A stretch of DNA of 64,000 bases from Parelaphostrongylus tenuis (Eukaryota; Nematoda; Chromadorea; Rhabditida; Metastrongylidae): NCBI GenBank assembly GCA_019055375.1, contig JAHQIW010004345.1, positions 62,001-126,000 of the forward strand, written 5' to 3'. The first letter of the stretch is position 1. Every line of letters begins with the position of its first letter. Shown here in pieces: positions 23,424-35,999 of the stretch. The notes under the pieces are model-generated. The model did no database searches. It was not told where the DNA came from and was given only the letters and a program-made list of their open reading frames with translations. A program made the position numbers and the translations under genes.

Positions 23424-26400
23424 TACAATATTCAAAACGATCCGTCGATCGCAAGAAGAACAATCGATCAACTAGGTGATACCAATCTCGCAAAAGCTCA
23501 AAAACTAGTTCTTAAGCTATTCTTTTCTTCTTCTCAGCTTTATATTATTAACATACCGAGAACCATGGAAAGTCGGTATTTCAAGTCGTCACAAAATGTA
23601 CCACCTAAACATCTCCGACTTGTCACGGACGTATTATCATTAAGGCAAAAGATCGCCACAATTAAACAAAACACCTATTTTCCTAGCCGCTGTGTAAGAA
23701 GCAAAGCCATTTTTAATTTCATCAAACATAGTAAATTAAAAAATGTGCGACTTATCAAATGATTCGCACCAAATGGTGAACAGTCACATTAGTTCGAATT
23801 TGTCTACGAAATACACAGAACAAATTGCTTTCACTTCTGGAAAAATGCGATGCAAAGAAAGTCATTGTGTTCATTATTTGGATAGGAATTTTTGGAGGAG
23901 AATAGAGGATGGATCTATATTTTTTTGCAACAATATTCAAAATAATATAAAGATAAGTTACGAAGAAAGTCTGAAAGTCTTACAGGGGAGCGAAATTTAA
24001 TTTTACAAAGTTAAAGAAACCCCGTTTCTAATAAGTTCAAAAAACAATCTGGGATTAGACACGTACCAAAGCCTTCTAGAGTCAATGTATTGAAAGGCAT
24101 AACCTTTCTGGATAGTACGGAATCGTTACTAGAAATGGGGCAAGCTTGTCCCAAGCTCAACACCTTCCCAAAGCAGGCTGCGGGCTGTCGTTTGTAGTTT
24201 ACACGAAGTCCTAAATCAGCTCCGTTATGAAGCAAAACAAGGAAGGTTAGGTCTTAAACAACGTGAAAAGGCGACGTTACCATCATTTTCTTTTCCACGA
24301 GCGTTCTTCAATTAAAAGCAACCTGATAGCGAAATTGACTTAACTTTCCGTACATTTTCGGACGAACTTTTCACGTACATAATCACTACCGGCAAGACAA
24401 ATTCACCTCATACTTAACAAGCAAACAAAAACGCGCCATGAACAAGTTTGAGCGCTGATAAATTCAACAAACGATTGGTCATCTATAACCTGTATAAGGG
24501 TGGGGAATTTGTAGCTATTTCTGGTCAGCTGGATGTTGATATAACGCAGAAACACCTTCAGAATCTTTATCGACCTTCGTCTGAAGAGAAATATAAGTCC
24601 CAACACCGAAAAAAAAATTGAGGGCCGAAAAGTATATCGAGGAAAAAAGTAAACGGCAAAAGCTGTGGGTTTACAACAGTTGGTTATGCGTTAACTCAAA
24701 ATTTAATTCCCAACTCATCCCGTTCTCTACACACTCATAAAACACATGAATTTTCCACTAATGATTTGGGGTCTATCGATCCTTCTACGTTCAAAGTTAG
24801 ACCAATCATTAGCTGTGTAGGCAGCCCGACGGATTGGATAACATGGTTTCTTAGCCTCATTTTGTCGCAGTTACTGAAGTTTATACCAACTCATCTCCCA
24901 AACACCAAAAAATTTCTAGAGCTCCTTAAAAATTCGCGTCCAAATCACACGTATGTAATGAGGTTCTTTGATGTTACAGCACCCTATACGAATGTTTCGA
25001 ATGACGACGCAATACAAGCCACTCATGAATTACTGACAGAAAATATAGAAAGCATAAATATGTTTGGCTTGTCTGTTCAACAGCATGACACCTGTTCGAT
25101 AGATAGGTAGTGTACCTTATACTTAGGTGTTCGGGAAAATATTTCGCACAATTTAGAGGATTGGCAATGAGGCAAGACTAGAACCCAGCTAGCCATCGCG
25201 TTCACATCGAAACTAGCTAGCCATCGCGTTCATATCGAAACTGGAAGCTCCAGTTCTCCATCGGCGTCCAATACTCTACCGTTGATACATAGACGATTGC
25301 TTTGTCATCTCTCTACACAAGAGGAGATGGAGAAATGCTTTGAAATTCTAAGCTGTCAGTCAGAGTATATTGAGTTCACGCAAGAAAACCTTCAGAGAGC
25401 TGTCTTACCTTCTCGAACGTTCAAATTCGCCTCAATAAAAGCGGCTACATTACAAAATGGTATCGAGAAATGAGTAACAAAAATATCTTTGTACTTGCCT
25501 CTCTTCCCAGCCCTCACATACTGAAAAAGCACTTAGTCGAAATATGTATGGAACAGCAAAAAGTGTTTGTATAGGATATGACGAAAGAAGGAGATCACTA
25601 AACTTAGCGCGATAATTAGCCATTTCTAATGTGTACCAAAAATTAGGTCGACAAGGAGCGAAGGGTCTCGCAATGAGAACAACAGGGTACCATGCCAAAG
25701 TAGTTAAGTGCTTCTTATTCTACCTTTCATAACAGACGAAGTGAACGCAACTATTAGAAGATACACTGAAAAGAGTGGTCTAGCAGGTTCTGTATAAACT
25801 ACAGAAGTCCCTTCTAATTCTAAGTTGTGCCGCCAGTTGATTCAAAATCGCTTGTATGACCGTATATATAATAGAAAGGCATGCGTGATATGTCCCAGCA
25901 GTAGAAACGGCGATTGCATGAGCAGGTACGATGCACCTTATCTCTTGTAAGACCTGTGATGATGATTACATTGGCGACACAGGCAGACCATTGCATCTCC
26001 GCATAAAAGATCACCTGGACGGAAAGATAAATAAAGACTCAAATACACCTTTGGGTGCACACAGGATACAAAGACATAGCAATGGCGACTTCAAGTAGTG
26101 GATGAAATCTTAAGGCACGTGTCGAAAACATCGACGCGAAAACCCCTAAGTTTTCTGGATGATTTCCAGAAGCTCACAAATGGGCATAAAGAGGAGTGCC
26201 TAGACCTAACCAACCACCACAGATTGCGTCTCTAGTAAGGGCTTCAGCTCACACCCCTGTTCGATTTGACCTAACGACATTGGGGAGGGAGCGGGTTCAT
26301 ACGTCACCCTGTGCAAAGAACATAGGTAGTCCCAAGACTAGATAACACGATGAGTGGTTTCTCTTGAATGATGTATCGCTTACTAAAGTCATAAATTTTC

Positions 26401-26457
26401 AGAATTTTCCATATTCTTCTGCGTAATTATATGATCAATGTTAGAATAATACATTCA
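23424..26457 (+). mobile_element. Penelope-like element B, near full length, degenerate
   Basis: Follows element A head to tail. Order of remnants: an N-terminal region (23340-23762, with VPPKHLRLVTDVLSLRQKI; near 24090 LKGITFLD and ESLLEMG), a YKGGEFVAISGQLD segment near 24510, a reverse transcriptase part at 24766-25110 (FKVRPIISCVG, HLPNTKKFLELL, FDVTAPYTNVSND) and 25282-25473 (EEMEKCFEIL), then the linker and GIY-YIG part at 25740-26170. The palm motif GLAMGQRLAP and the YIDDC motif are lost or shifted, and there are many stops. Compared with the 58850-59842 copy it is much older. Confidence 0.75.
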
Positions 26458-26492
26458 CGCTCTGAGGAAGGCGATCGTGCGAAAACGTCATC
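26458..26492 (+). ncRNA. Hammerhead-like motif, class B
   Basis: GCTCTGAGGAAGGC, GATCGT, GCGAAAACGTCATCC at the junction between Penelope-like elements B and C. The stem II arms GGC/GC(C) are nearly complementary. Stem I is decayed (GCT against ATCC). Confidence 0.45.
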
Positions 26493-26880
26493 CACCAATA
26501 TCCAAGAAGATCCATTGATGTTCAGGGAGGGGTCAATATGACGAAGACTGCGAGACTAGAAAATTTACTCATCACTCGACTTAGAAACAGTCATCTGTTT
26601 GCCCTGTTTTATATTTACTCATCAAAACTCACTAACTAACTTCAACTGATGACCTTGCCTCTAGCGATCCATCAACATTCAAAGTTGAACCTATCATCAG
26701 TTGTATAGGGTTACCAACAGACAGAATATCCTGGTTTTTGAACCTCATTCCAAATCAGCTTCTTAAGTTCATCCCAACCCATTTACCCAACACAAAAATC
26801 TTCCTGGGCCACCTACGATGGGCGCAGCTAAACAACTCACATGTAATGGGTACCGCGAATAATTGGCCAAATGCGGGTGT
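26493..26880 (+). mobile_element. Penelope-like element C, short 5' and RT fragment
   Basis: After the junction motif the element start is repeated (accaatatccaagaagatcc) but soon jumps to the RT segment with SDPSTFKVEPIISCIG-like, ISWFLNLIPNQLLKF and THLPNTKIFL words in mixed frames. It stops near 26880. So it is the beginning of a third tandem unit with an internal deletion. Confidence 0.65.
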
Positions 26881-27720
26881 CCAATGATTTCGGAAAGTGA
26901 TCACGGATATTCACCCGAGGCAGATGATGTGTCTACAGCATATCGACATAGCAAGGGTCTTCCAAAACCGCTTGCATGTGGTGACACTGAAGTCACTGGG
27001 AGTTGTGGGAACTGGGTGAGGTACAGCAAGTCGTCTTGAGGACATCTGCCAAAAAGAGACATAGAACACCTGAATTATTGCTCATGTTTGGTGTGATAAG
27101 TCGCCACAATGGAATATTTACAGAGCACATCATATGTCCATGATAAAAAGATTTGTATTATTATGACGATAAGAGAAAGTATGTTACATAATATTATAGG
27201 AGTCTCATTTCCTAGGGTGAAACTCACTGATAGTGAGAAAAAATTTGCGAATTTTCGATACTCTACCATTGCATGCAATGTGCAGTTTCAATTATGATGA
27301 ACTATTCATTGTCTTGTGATCACTCTGGTGACTTTCTGGGTACTATATGGAATGAGGTGATATCAAAACTGAATGATTTTTCTCGTATTAATTGGATTCA
27401 GAGGAATAAAATGACAACGTAATTCATCATTATTGGCACAACAAATGAAGGACAAATATAATTGAAATACGGATACACATGAATAACATGACATAAAAAT
27501 GTTTAGTAAGAAATTAAAAATGACTTTTTCGCAATTATTTGAGTTTCCCTTGAGAAACGCGAGCTTTTAATGATGCGTTGGCGTTGTCCACTTTATCGAC
27601 AGCCTTCTTGAAATCTTTCCTATCGTATTCTACCATTTACTAACGACAAAACTCTCCTTAGGACGGTAAAAGTCCAAATTCTGTCCAAATACTACAATTT
27701 ATGATGAAAAAAGGCTTCAG
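26881..27720. other. Intergenic, no gene recognised
   Basis: Spacer between the Penelope-like series and the receptor duplication. Short frames only, no motif. Confidence 0.5.
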
Positions 27721-28468
27721 TGCAGGTCGATAGCGCCACGTGTCAGACGGAAAATCAACGCGGTCTTTAACGTATCAAGGCAGAGCGAAAGCTAATACAC
27801 ATGACGTGATTGCTTTGATTTGAATCACGTACATTAGCTTCAGCAGATGAAAGTTTAATCACCTCTCACAAGTTGTTTTTTGCCGCCAACATCATCGGAA
27901 GCAGGAATCGAGTGCGAGGATTATTAAAATCGGCTCAGTGCTGACTGTTCTCTAGGAACAAAATGTTTCCGAATCACTGCACTTTTCAACATTATTAACG
28001 AGCAGCACGTAGATTTTTGGGAATCGATAGTCTGGGAGGATTGCACCACTGACTTGATACATCAGTAGGCCACCGCGAGCCATTTTGAAGGCCGCGCATT
28101 CATTCAGTCGCCTCAAACGATGCTAGAGGAACATGGCGCATCCCCCAGGGATCGACCAACTTCGACGGCTCAATTCTTATCCTTTATGTCTTTTACAAGT
28201 GTTAAAGTCATGTTGAAAAACGACATAACAACACTGAATTTCATGGAGAGTGAAAGTTGCTTGGATAATAAAGAGATCATTATGATTTTTTATTCGTGAC
28301 ATTTATCCTGAATCTGAATAGTCGACCGTGTTGGGACGAATTATCCAAACACATATGTATATACACATGTAGCATACATATTTACTGACATTCTAACGTT
28401 ACCAAGGTGTCAACTTGTTATTCAATGATTTCATGAATAGATGACCAAGTTTATTTCGTCTGAGGTTG

Positions 28469-31400
28469 TCATGTTCTTTGCGAATGCGATTTTGGATGTC
28501 GATCCGTTGTTGGATAGACGATAACTGTGCTGGTATCTTTAATTCCAAAAAATCTCTTCACATTTGCAATATGAAGATATTCGTCGAATTGTATGCGATA
28601 CTCTTTGCTGAAAAACAGAAGTCATGTTATTTAAGAGACCAGTAGCTAACTCAAAAGGACGTTTATGTAGAAGTGATCACTAATATTGATAGTATTATTA
28701 AGATTTTCTATAGTACTCAATCCAATTACTGTCATTATAAAATGCTAACTAATATTATCTTTATTGTCATCATTATTATTAATGATTTTTCGCCAAGTGC
28801 GAGTGGTAATCACCTTTTTGTAGCAGACATTTGTCAGTGCTATGTCTCTGTAGAGAAAAAATTACAAACAAATTGCTAATCACTGAGTCACCCACTCATT
28901 CAGTAATCAGCTGATGTTGCAAATTCAATCTGTATCCAGTAGTTATGTCATTACTACTGCTCTCTACACTTCCATGATGAAATATTTCAATCTACTGCAT
29001 TACAAAACCAGCCGTAAGTCTTGAGAATCATTCTTTCTGCGATGCAAAGTATCGACCCTAGCAAGAATCAACCGTCAACAATTGGCCTGGTAAGCACATA
29101 CCGAGCCTCAAAGAGAGTAGAGAAAGCAAATCGTTGAGTTAGTTGTCTTCGTTATGGATTTTCACCTTCATTTCGTTCGAGTCGAATCTTCTTCGGTGGA
29201 GCACCGCTCGAATGAAGAACCTCACTCGGCGAACTTCTCATATATAGGATGAAGCGTAACCTAATTAGCTATTCGTTCTGCTGATTTGCTAAACACCCGC
29301 TGATAGTAACTTGCTAACTTCGTGTGATCTATCTGCAGAAGTCGGTAGTGTTAACGGCTTTCACAGGGCGCCGTAATATATTTTTTTAAACAAACTTTCT
29401 TTTAATCTCCCAAATGGAAGATCCACAACGAGAACGAACGACAGTAGACGCTCGTTTCGAGTCATTTGTTCACCTTTAAACAAGATGAAAGGCGTCGAAA
29501 CGTCATCCAAATAATACTATTTATGAACAACCTCGTGCTACAGGCATAATCAACAAAGAAGTATCTAATTCCGTCAGCATAACTACGTTCAATTCCAATA
29601 TGTGCTTACTACATCAAACCGTTGACGGTTGGTTGCTAACAGATCAATTCTTGTATCGCTGAAAGATAGATAGCAGAACAGGAGCTCTAGTAGTACAATG
29701 GGGTCGATATGCACTTCCGAAAAGCGAAATGCGAGCTCGATTTCCGTTCGCGTTTCAAAGTTTTCAATATTGCTCCACATTACTGAATTCTCAAGCACAG
29801 TTCTTATTCTATTCGTAACATCTGCATTCAAAAGCTGCCATCATTTAAGAGCAGTATGCATCCGTTCCAGAGAGTTCGTTGAAAAAGTTGAGCATCCAGA
29901 TGGCGGTATTTCTCTTTCGTGCTTCGCACTCTAAAGACTCGGTAAATGGCTTTCCTTTGATTGTTGCTTAGACGCATCATATCTGTTCGATTCAGTCGCT
30001 TCTCGAAGTCTTGTCATTTGGTAAAGTACGTCATGGCTAATCGCTGGCGGCCATCGGAACTTCGCATTCACAACCCTCCCGTAGCTGCGTGATCAGTGAA
30101 CGTTCTTGGATCGCACTCATCGTATCCTTGATTACATCTTTCTTCATAAATTTAATCTCTCGATAGATCCTTCGTAAAGAGATCGTGCTCAATTTGAAAG
30201 AAACTTTCAAGTCTTACGCAGAGCAACATGAAGCTGCAATATCGACCACATATTTCTCTTCACATTGACTGTAGCACCAGATATACTCACCTTGTCGCAT
30301 AGTACACGAAGAAATCTATCGCCCATGCGAAATTCACAAAAAGTCCGGCCAGTAAGGAGACGTATGTTCGCTCAATATTGACATGCAAGACGGCACTCAT
30401 CACCCCTATCAATGTCGTGCTGAACGAACCAAGCACCACTGTTGAACTGATTATGATCAGTGATCGACAAATCTGCTTCATACTTGTGGTGCCTGTAAAG
30501 ACATGTTTTGAACTGTGGAAGTCCTCCCTCTATCTGAACGTCGGTCGGAAATTAGTCAGATTTCGTAATCATAATATATCATAACTCGTGATAACTGATA
30601 TAAAAGGAGCGGACGGTGACTGAGTGATTAGTGATACTGAGCGCGAGGTTGGGCCCCCCTACAGTCTCAGGTAATCGATGTTCGAACTCCCAGCCTGGCT
30701 ATCCTCGAGATTCATAGAGACGTACGCGATCAATACTCTACGAAGTTCGTGATGAAGGTGGAATCGCCAAAACCTAAAAGTTCTATTAACCTCGATACTA
30801 ACTGAACGACTGAGTATGTTACCTAGACAAGCAAATCCGAGGTTAGTATAATTAGGACTTATTGATTACAATGCTCATACAGCGAGGACCATGACCGAGT
30901 GGTCGTCGTTGCGACGTAGCACCGAGCCAAACCCCACCCTCGAACACCCTCCGGCAGCCAACAACGAACGCCCCTATGGAGCGTCACTGCTAGGTTATGT
31001 TCGAGGTTGCAAGGAGACGTGCTCCAATTCCCTGATACAACTCAAATAAAGTGATATAAAGTGAATACTAATAACTAATACGGCACAGTAACAATGCAGT
31101 GGCTGACGTTTCAACTGCTTCGTCTTCTTCAGAGCCTGGAAGGGTCATACTGGTCTCCAATCTACGCAGTCAAACACTTTGCAACCAAAATGAATAAAAC
31201 TTCATACACAACATTTAAATCGCTTGGTGAGGAGCTTTTTTGCATACACACCGTTTTGTCGTCTATGACTACGATTATGTACTAAATTCTATCTTCTTTG
31301 GTTATGATAGTTCGACTAAGCATATTGCTTATCAATCTGACTCTTCCAGGCTCTGAAAAAGGCGAATGCCATATTAGTATTTTAATCAATAGTAGTATCA

Positions 31401-34400
31401 CCATCAATCTCGGATGTGCTTGTCTAAAAAACTACTGAGGATGAAAATCTGAAGCAAGCGAGAGACGAATCGACTTTTAGAAGTACTGGGACCTTAACAC
31501 TAAAAAACATACATGTGACAAGAGTGAAAGTGAAAATGTGAGAACTCACTCATTCTGAGTCTTTTTAAAAAGCAGATAAATAAAGTATAACAAGAAATAA
31601 TCAAGATGCTATGGGTCATTAGGGAACTCTCGATAATATGAACGAGAGAGCCGCTCATCGTAGCTGTGACGATGCAAATAACTTTCCTGAAATTCAATTT
31701 CCATTCTTAGTCAAGGCAGATGCACGTTTTGTATCCTCTTTATTTCTCTTTGAACTACTCTTATATTCCCACTATTTGTATTTACAAACGTAGCTTCTTA
31801 GTTTTAAGTCTGGGAAATGAGAAAAAAATGAGTGTTATATTTTAGGATATCAGCGCAAGAAGAAAGCTCGTCAGCAAATGTTCTTTACGAAGCATATTAG
31901 CTTTCCTACTCCTGATCCTTATCGTATTGATCTGTGCCGTTCCCGGTAAACAATCAGAAATCTCTATCTGTTCAAACCTTTAGGCTTAAAACGACATCTT
32001 TCTCCTGTATCACTGCCGTAACGCTCAATGTAGAGTGACCCGACTAAACGTCAATAAAGCTCCATTTTTTTCCAATCGTGTACAAGAGTAACCCAGTGAC
32101 TTCTCCTTGTTGTAACGACAGTCGTTATGTTTCGCATGCTTTCTTTACGCTTTTGATGGAAAATTTTGACAGTCGGATCTGTGATCATCCTCTTATGAGT
32201 TTGACATTCCGAGTAATCTTGTCGATAACAGCAATCGTCCAGCAGTTAACGTTAAAACGCGTTTCATGTCAGCTCTACTTGATATTTAGCAATTTGGCGT
32301 GACGAAATGGTTTGTCCGATTTTGATCCTCGATATACGTGGGAGCTTTGGGGGATTAAGATCCCTTCTCTGAGTTGCAAGATCTGGGGTACGCGTTGATC
32401 TTTCAACAGCGCGTTGGATAACTTTGAGTGATCTTTCGTTGTGCTTGCGTAGCGACCACACTTCTGACGCATTCGAGATCGTTCAGTCGAAAAGGTAAAT
32501 TTCTTTACCTACACTACATCCTCGATGCTCTTAAATCCTCAAATCATTCGCTTTTCCCGGTTCATTTTCGAAGTTGAGTGTTTATCATATCGACTTACCG
32601 ACCGAAGTGGGTGTAACTAAGACATTGTGCTATATTCACTCTGTTGAGCGTCAATGGCGCATACTAAACCAAACCGTTCCTCATGTACTCGCTTACATGA
32701 GATTTAGTCGCAGAGCAGTCTTTCCGCGGGCGTTGCCGAAAATGGTCAGTATTCGCTCAGCCTGGCTAGTGTTTGGTTTTCATAAAAGTGATGTTAACGA
32801 GAAATCAAACCTGGAGGGTGGCAGTAAATTTTTGATCAGACATACTATCAGTTGGCCTTATCTAACCTTTCACTTTTATGGGGAAACTGATATAAAAGGT
32901 GGCTGCCCTTGGTTTGGTGTTCTCTCAGTCCTGGTGAGAATAACTCGAATGAAAAGCTTGACGACACAGCAAGCAGACTGAGCGATAGTTGCCGAAGTCG
33001 TGTAAGTCTCCATTTTTTGTAAGTCTTCGTGTTCTTTTGATTGGCGGCAACGTTGCATTGTGACAGCTAGCTTGTGAAGAGTCAAACTACTATATTGGCA
33101 CAGACTGGTGTGAGGTTTTCCAGGTGTTTATTTCTTATCCTTTCCGAATTGAAGGCTGTTTAATTCGTCAACAACAAAAATCATGTCGCATTTCGGAGGA
33201 GCGAGCCATCAGGATAACAGATCTATTCTCTCTTATAACGCAGGAAGAAAGGAGGTTGTGGCTATGAAGAGATTCGAATGGTACCCGCGGATTTTTCTTC
33301 ATAACTTTTTTGAAAGCTGCGACTTTGTAGTCTAGGCATTACTATGTGAAAATTCTTCGCATCCGTTGCAGATGCTGTCATACCTCTCTCCTCTGAATTC
33401 TTTTTCTACCGCCTGCCTGTAGCGCTTCGCAAGTTTATACGTGAGATGACGATTGCCTGTAGTTGACCAGTCCCGTATTGGCGCAGCAGCCTAAATGTTT
33501 CTGGAGACAAAAGTTTGTTAGTGATTTGCACACTCTCAGCTTTCTTAACGCAGAAGTGAAGATGTTGAATAAGCTGGTCGTATTCTTAGTCGATCTTGTC
33601 AATAATAGCACCTCTTCGTGAACCAGGTGGTTCATGGAATGAATCTCATATTATGATCGTTTTGGCATTACGCTTTTTAAACTTGACAGCGTTCCTTCAT
33701 TTCCGAATAAAGTGGAGCGTTGCGCGAATGATGCGATGGGCCGACCGCGTATAAAGTTTTGGAACAACAGCGACATCGGTTAGGCAAAACCATCAATTTA
33801 TATGAAGTAGTCTTTTTCATTATGACACTCTTTATCGGGAAACTCCCATGTCCACTATTCTGAGTTGTGGACTTCTGAATTGTCATAGTTGCTCACGAAA
33901 GTACATCAATGATTTCGCACATCCTGTGGGAGGTGATCCATAGCAATTGAGTCACTTTCAATACATGGATTTCCTTCAATCTTCCAAGTTGCCACCTTTG
34001 AAGTTTTATTTTTCACTTTAGGCTTCAAGTTGTCACCTGTAGCTTACATTTCCGTGGAAGCTATGGAAGGCTAGAGGTACCTTGGCGGGCTGCTTAGATT
34101 TTATGAAAGACTAGTCCCCGAAAAGGCTATCCCGAGCAGTGTCTGATGAGGTTCCCAACAATCTGAGTTTGGCCGTTTAGGGTAATTGGTGAGCAGTACA
34201 CAAACATACATGCTCATTAATAGCTCTGAAAATGCGGCGGTATAGAGCAATCCAATATAGCACGGAGAAGGAATGAATTGCCAAAGTTCACCTGCGCATT
34301 ATATCAACTAGCTTGCTTGCCTCTCGTACCGATCAAGTACTCAAACCGCTACGTGGCTTCACGAGAAGCCAACGCTGTGTTGTCTACATGAAGAACACTC

Positions 34401-35907
34401 TTTGGAGAACAAGCCTTAGTATAGAAAATCTAAGTTTTTTTCCACTGTTTAGTCACTTATCTGAACGTATTTGATACTAATGGAAAACTTGAGAACGAGT
34501 CAACAAGTGAAAATACCAAATATATCTCTCAAAGAGAAAAAAAACGCACTCTGTCTCTGATCTCTTAACAAATGTCCAGGTGACCATAGTTAGAGCGTAC
34601 AAGAACGCTAGCAGAATGCCTATCGTCATATAAAGCTTCCTGTATACCTTGTCTATGGTGTGACTGGAACTGCTTTGTTTAACTTACTATCAAATAATGA
34701 ACGCTTAGCGTTTAAATCAATTTTCGAGCCCAGTAACTAAAAAAAGCTCACTAAAATTTTTGTAACGATAGCAGTCTATCCAGTGCCACACTGAGAAGCA
34801 TAAATGTCGAGAATATACCTCCGAGCAGTGGAAGTGATTGCAAGTAAACACAGATATCTTGACGTATGTGATGGTCTTTACTGCTAAACATTCACTAAGC
34901 AATCCATTCTATTTAAGATTCGTCTTGAGTTGAGCGTAGTACTGTACGTCATACCAGTTTGTTAGCAAATAGCGGGTTTGCGTTTGAAGTTAATTGCAAA
35001 GTGTGCTACAAAAGAAATCGTATTGTTGGCAGTTGACTGCTACAATTTCTAGCCCATCGCCATTGATTAGTAAGGAGCATGGAACTTACATGTTATAGGT
35101 AATGATCATAATGTACTGTGAAATACCGAACAGTATATTGCCAACCGATATTAATGCAATATATATGTTGCAGATACTCCTGAGAGATCTGAATAACTCC
35201 GAATTTTCATAATTCCAAAATAATTAATTCAAAATTTAATGAGATATTTGGAGAATGTGGAACACGAAGAACACGATAGTAAAGCAAGGTTAAATTGAAT
35301 TGAAAACCAGATCGACAGGGAAAAATATGTGAAAACATTTTGAATAGCTGGATTGTCCCATGACTTCCTTTGCACTAGGGATTTATCCTGCTTTTGGATT
35401 GTATATCGCGTTATTATCAACCGTGATTTGTTGAAGAATGTCCTATTAGCTTGGGCAGGCACTTGGATACGGCCGTAGCACCATCGCTTGCCATCTCATG
35501 AAAATTGGCTACCGCAGGACTTTTCCGTGCCTTATAGCAGAATCTGTAGAAGAAAAAACCTGAAGACTATAATCAGTTCAAAAGTGACTTCACCGATCCC
35601 TCTATTCGCTAGCCTCATTTTTTCTGATAAAAAGCCGTCCAATTTTCCCTAGAATGACTGCAGATGTTCAGTCATGGTGGTGTTTATATTGCATATTAAT
35701 TGATTTTTCGGGTGAATACCAGTTGAATCAACAACTACGTCGAAACTCAAATCAAACTATGGGACAATTCGGTGAATTGTATCTTTTAAAAAGTGCTTAC
35801 TTTGCTCGTATAGTGACATAGACGATGAACGTACTTCCAGCAATGTTAATAGTTGGAATTACAATGTAGAATACTTGGTACCCAATTGGAATTACTGGGT
35901 TATTCAT
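28469..35907 (-). CDS. Srsx-like nematode serpentine (7TM) receptor, copy 1
   Basis: Candidate chemosensory GPCR of the nematode Srsx group (family inferred from motifs). Minus-strand exons: 35801-35907, 35090-35188, 34752-34883, 34517-34663, 31550-31686, 30291-30492, 28469-28607. That is 963 nt in frame, 320 residues, all with GT-AG ends. Seen: TM1 IGYQVFYIVIPTINIAG and VTIRAK; TM2 SLRSICNIYIALISVGNIL; TM3 CVYLQSLPLLGG with VALDRLLSL (DR motif); TM4 IGILLAFLYAL; TM5 HSILIISCYTLFICFLK; TM6 ICRSLIIISSTVVLGSF; TM7 NFAWAIDFFVYYAT followed by SKEYRIQFDEYLHI and a short tail. The start ATG follows a splice acceptor (aatttgcag) by eight bases, so a 5' non-coding exon is likely. The exon 4 donor (TTTG/gtattt) is unique to this copy. 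Residue 2.50 is Asn, not Asp. Confidence 0.72.
29483..29508 (+). ncRNA. Hammerhead-like 3' half motif
   Basis: AAGATGAAAGGCGTCGAAACGTCATCC-type sequence, split here by mutations. The paralogous site in unit 3 is at 56760-56792 (GAGAAGTTGAAACTCGTCGAAATGTC). Only the GAAACGTC half is well kept. Confidence 0.3.
30600..30790 (+). repeat. SINE-like repeat in receptor copy 1 intron
   Basis: Contains gagcggacggtgactg, ggttgggccccc, gttcgaactcccagc-like box B, ctatcctcgagattca and tactctacgaagttcgtgatg. The paralogous copy is at 60010-60180, so it predates the duplication of units 1 and 3. Confidence 0.6.
30885..31050 (+). repeat. SINE-like repeat, second copy in the same intron
   Basis: Has gaccgagtggtcg, ccaccctcgaacaccctccg, cagccaacaacgaacgcccc and gttcgaggttgcaaggagac. 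Paralogous with 60283-60500. Confidence 0.6.
31101..31136 (-). ncRNA. Hammerhead-like motif, class B
   Basis: Minus strand: GGCU, CUGAAGA, AGAC-GAAGC-AGUU, GAAACGUC, AGCC. The outer GGCU/AGCC flanks are perfectly complementary, and GAC/GUU can pair as stem II after a bulged A. Identical layout at 60548-60583. The missing stem III loop means it could only act as a dimer, if at all. Confidence 0.5.
32250..33000 (-). mobile_element. RTE-like fragment in receptor copy 1 intron 4
   Basis: Minus strand at 32264-32472 gives VWSLRKHNERSLKVIQRAVE, the C-terminal RTE-like pattern (compare WSLRKQEERSLAVTERAVER at 7404-7883), followed by a decayed tail. Upstream to about 33000 the frame is lost. Receptor copy 2 has a parallel fragment at 46770-46990. 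Copy 3 lacks this block. Confidence 0.55.
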
Positions 35908-35999
35908 AGCCGTAGCTGCAAATTAGTCATCATAAGTATTTCAATGACGAGAGATGCAATGACGATAAATAACAACGAGCTGCACAAATAAGTTATTCC

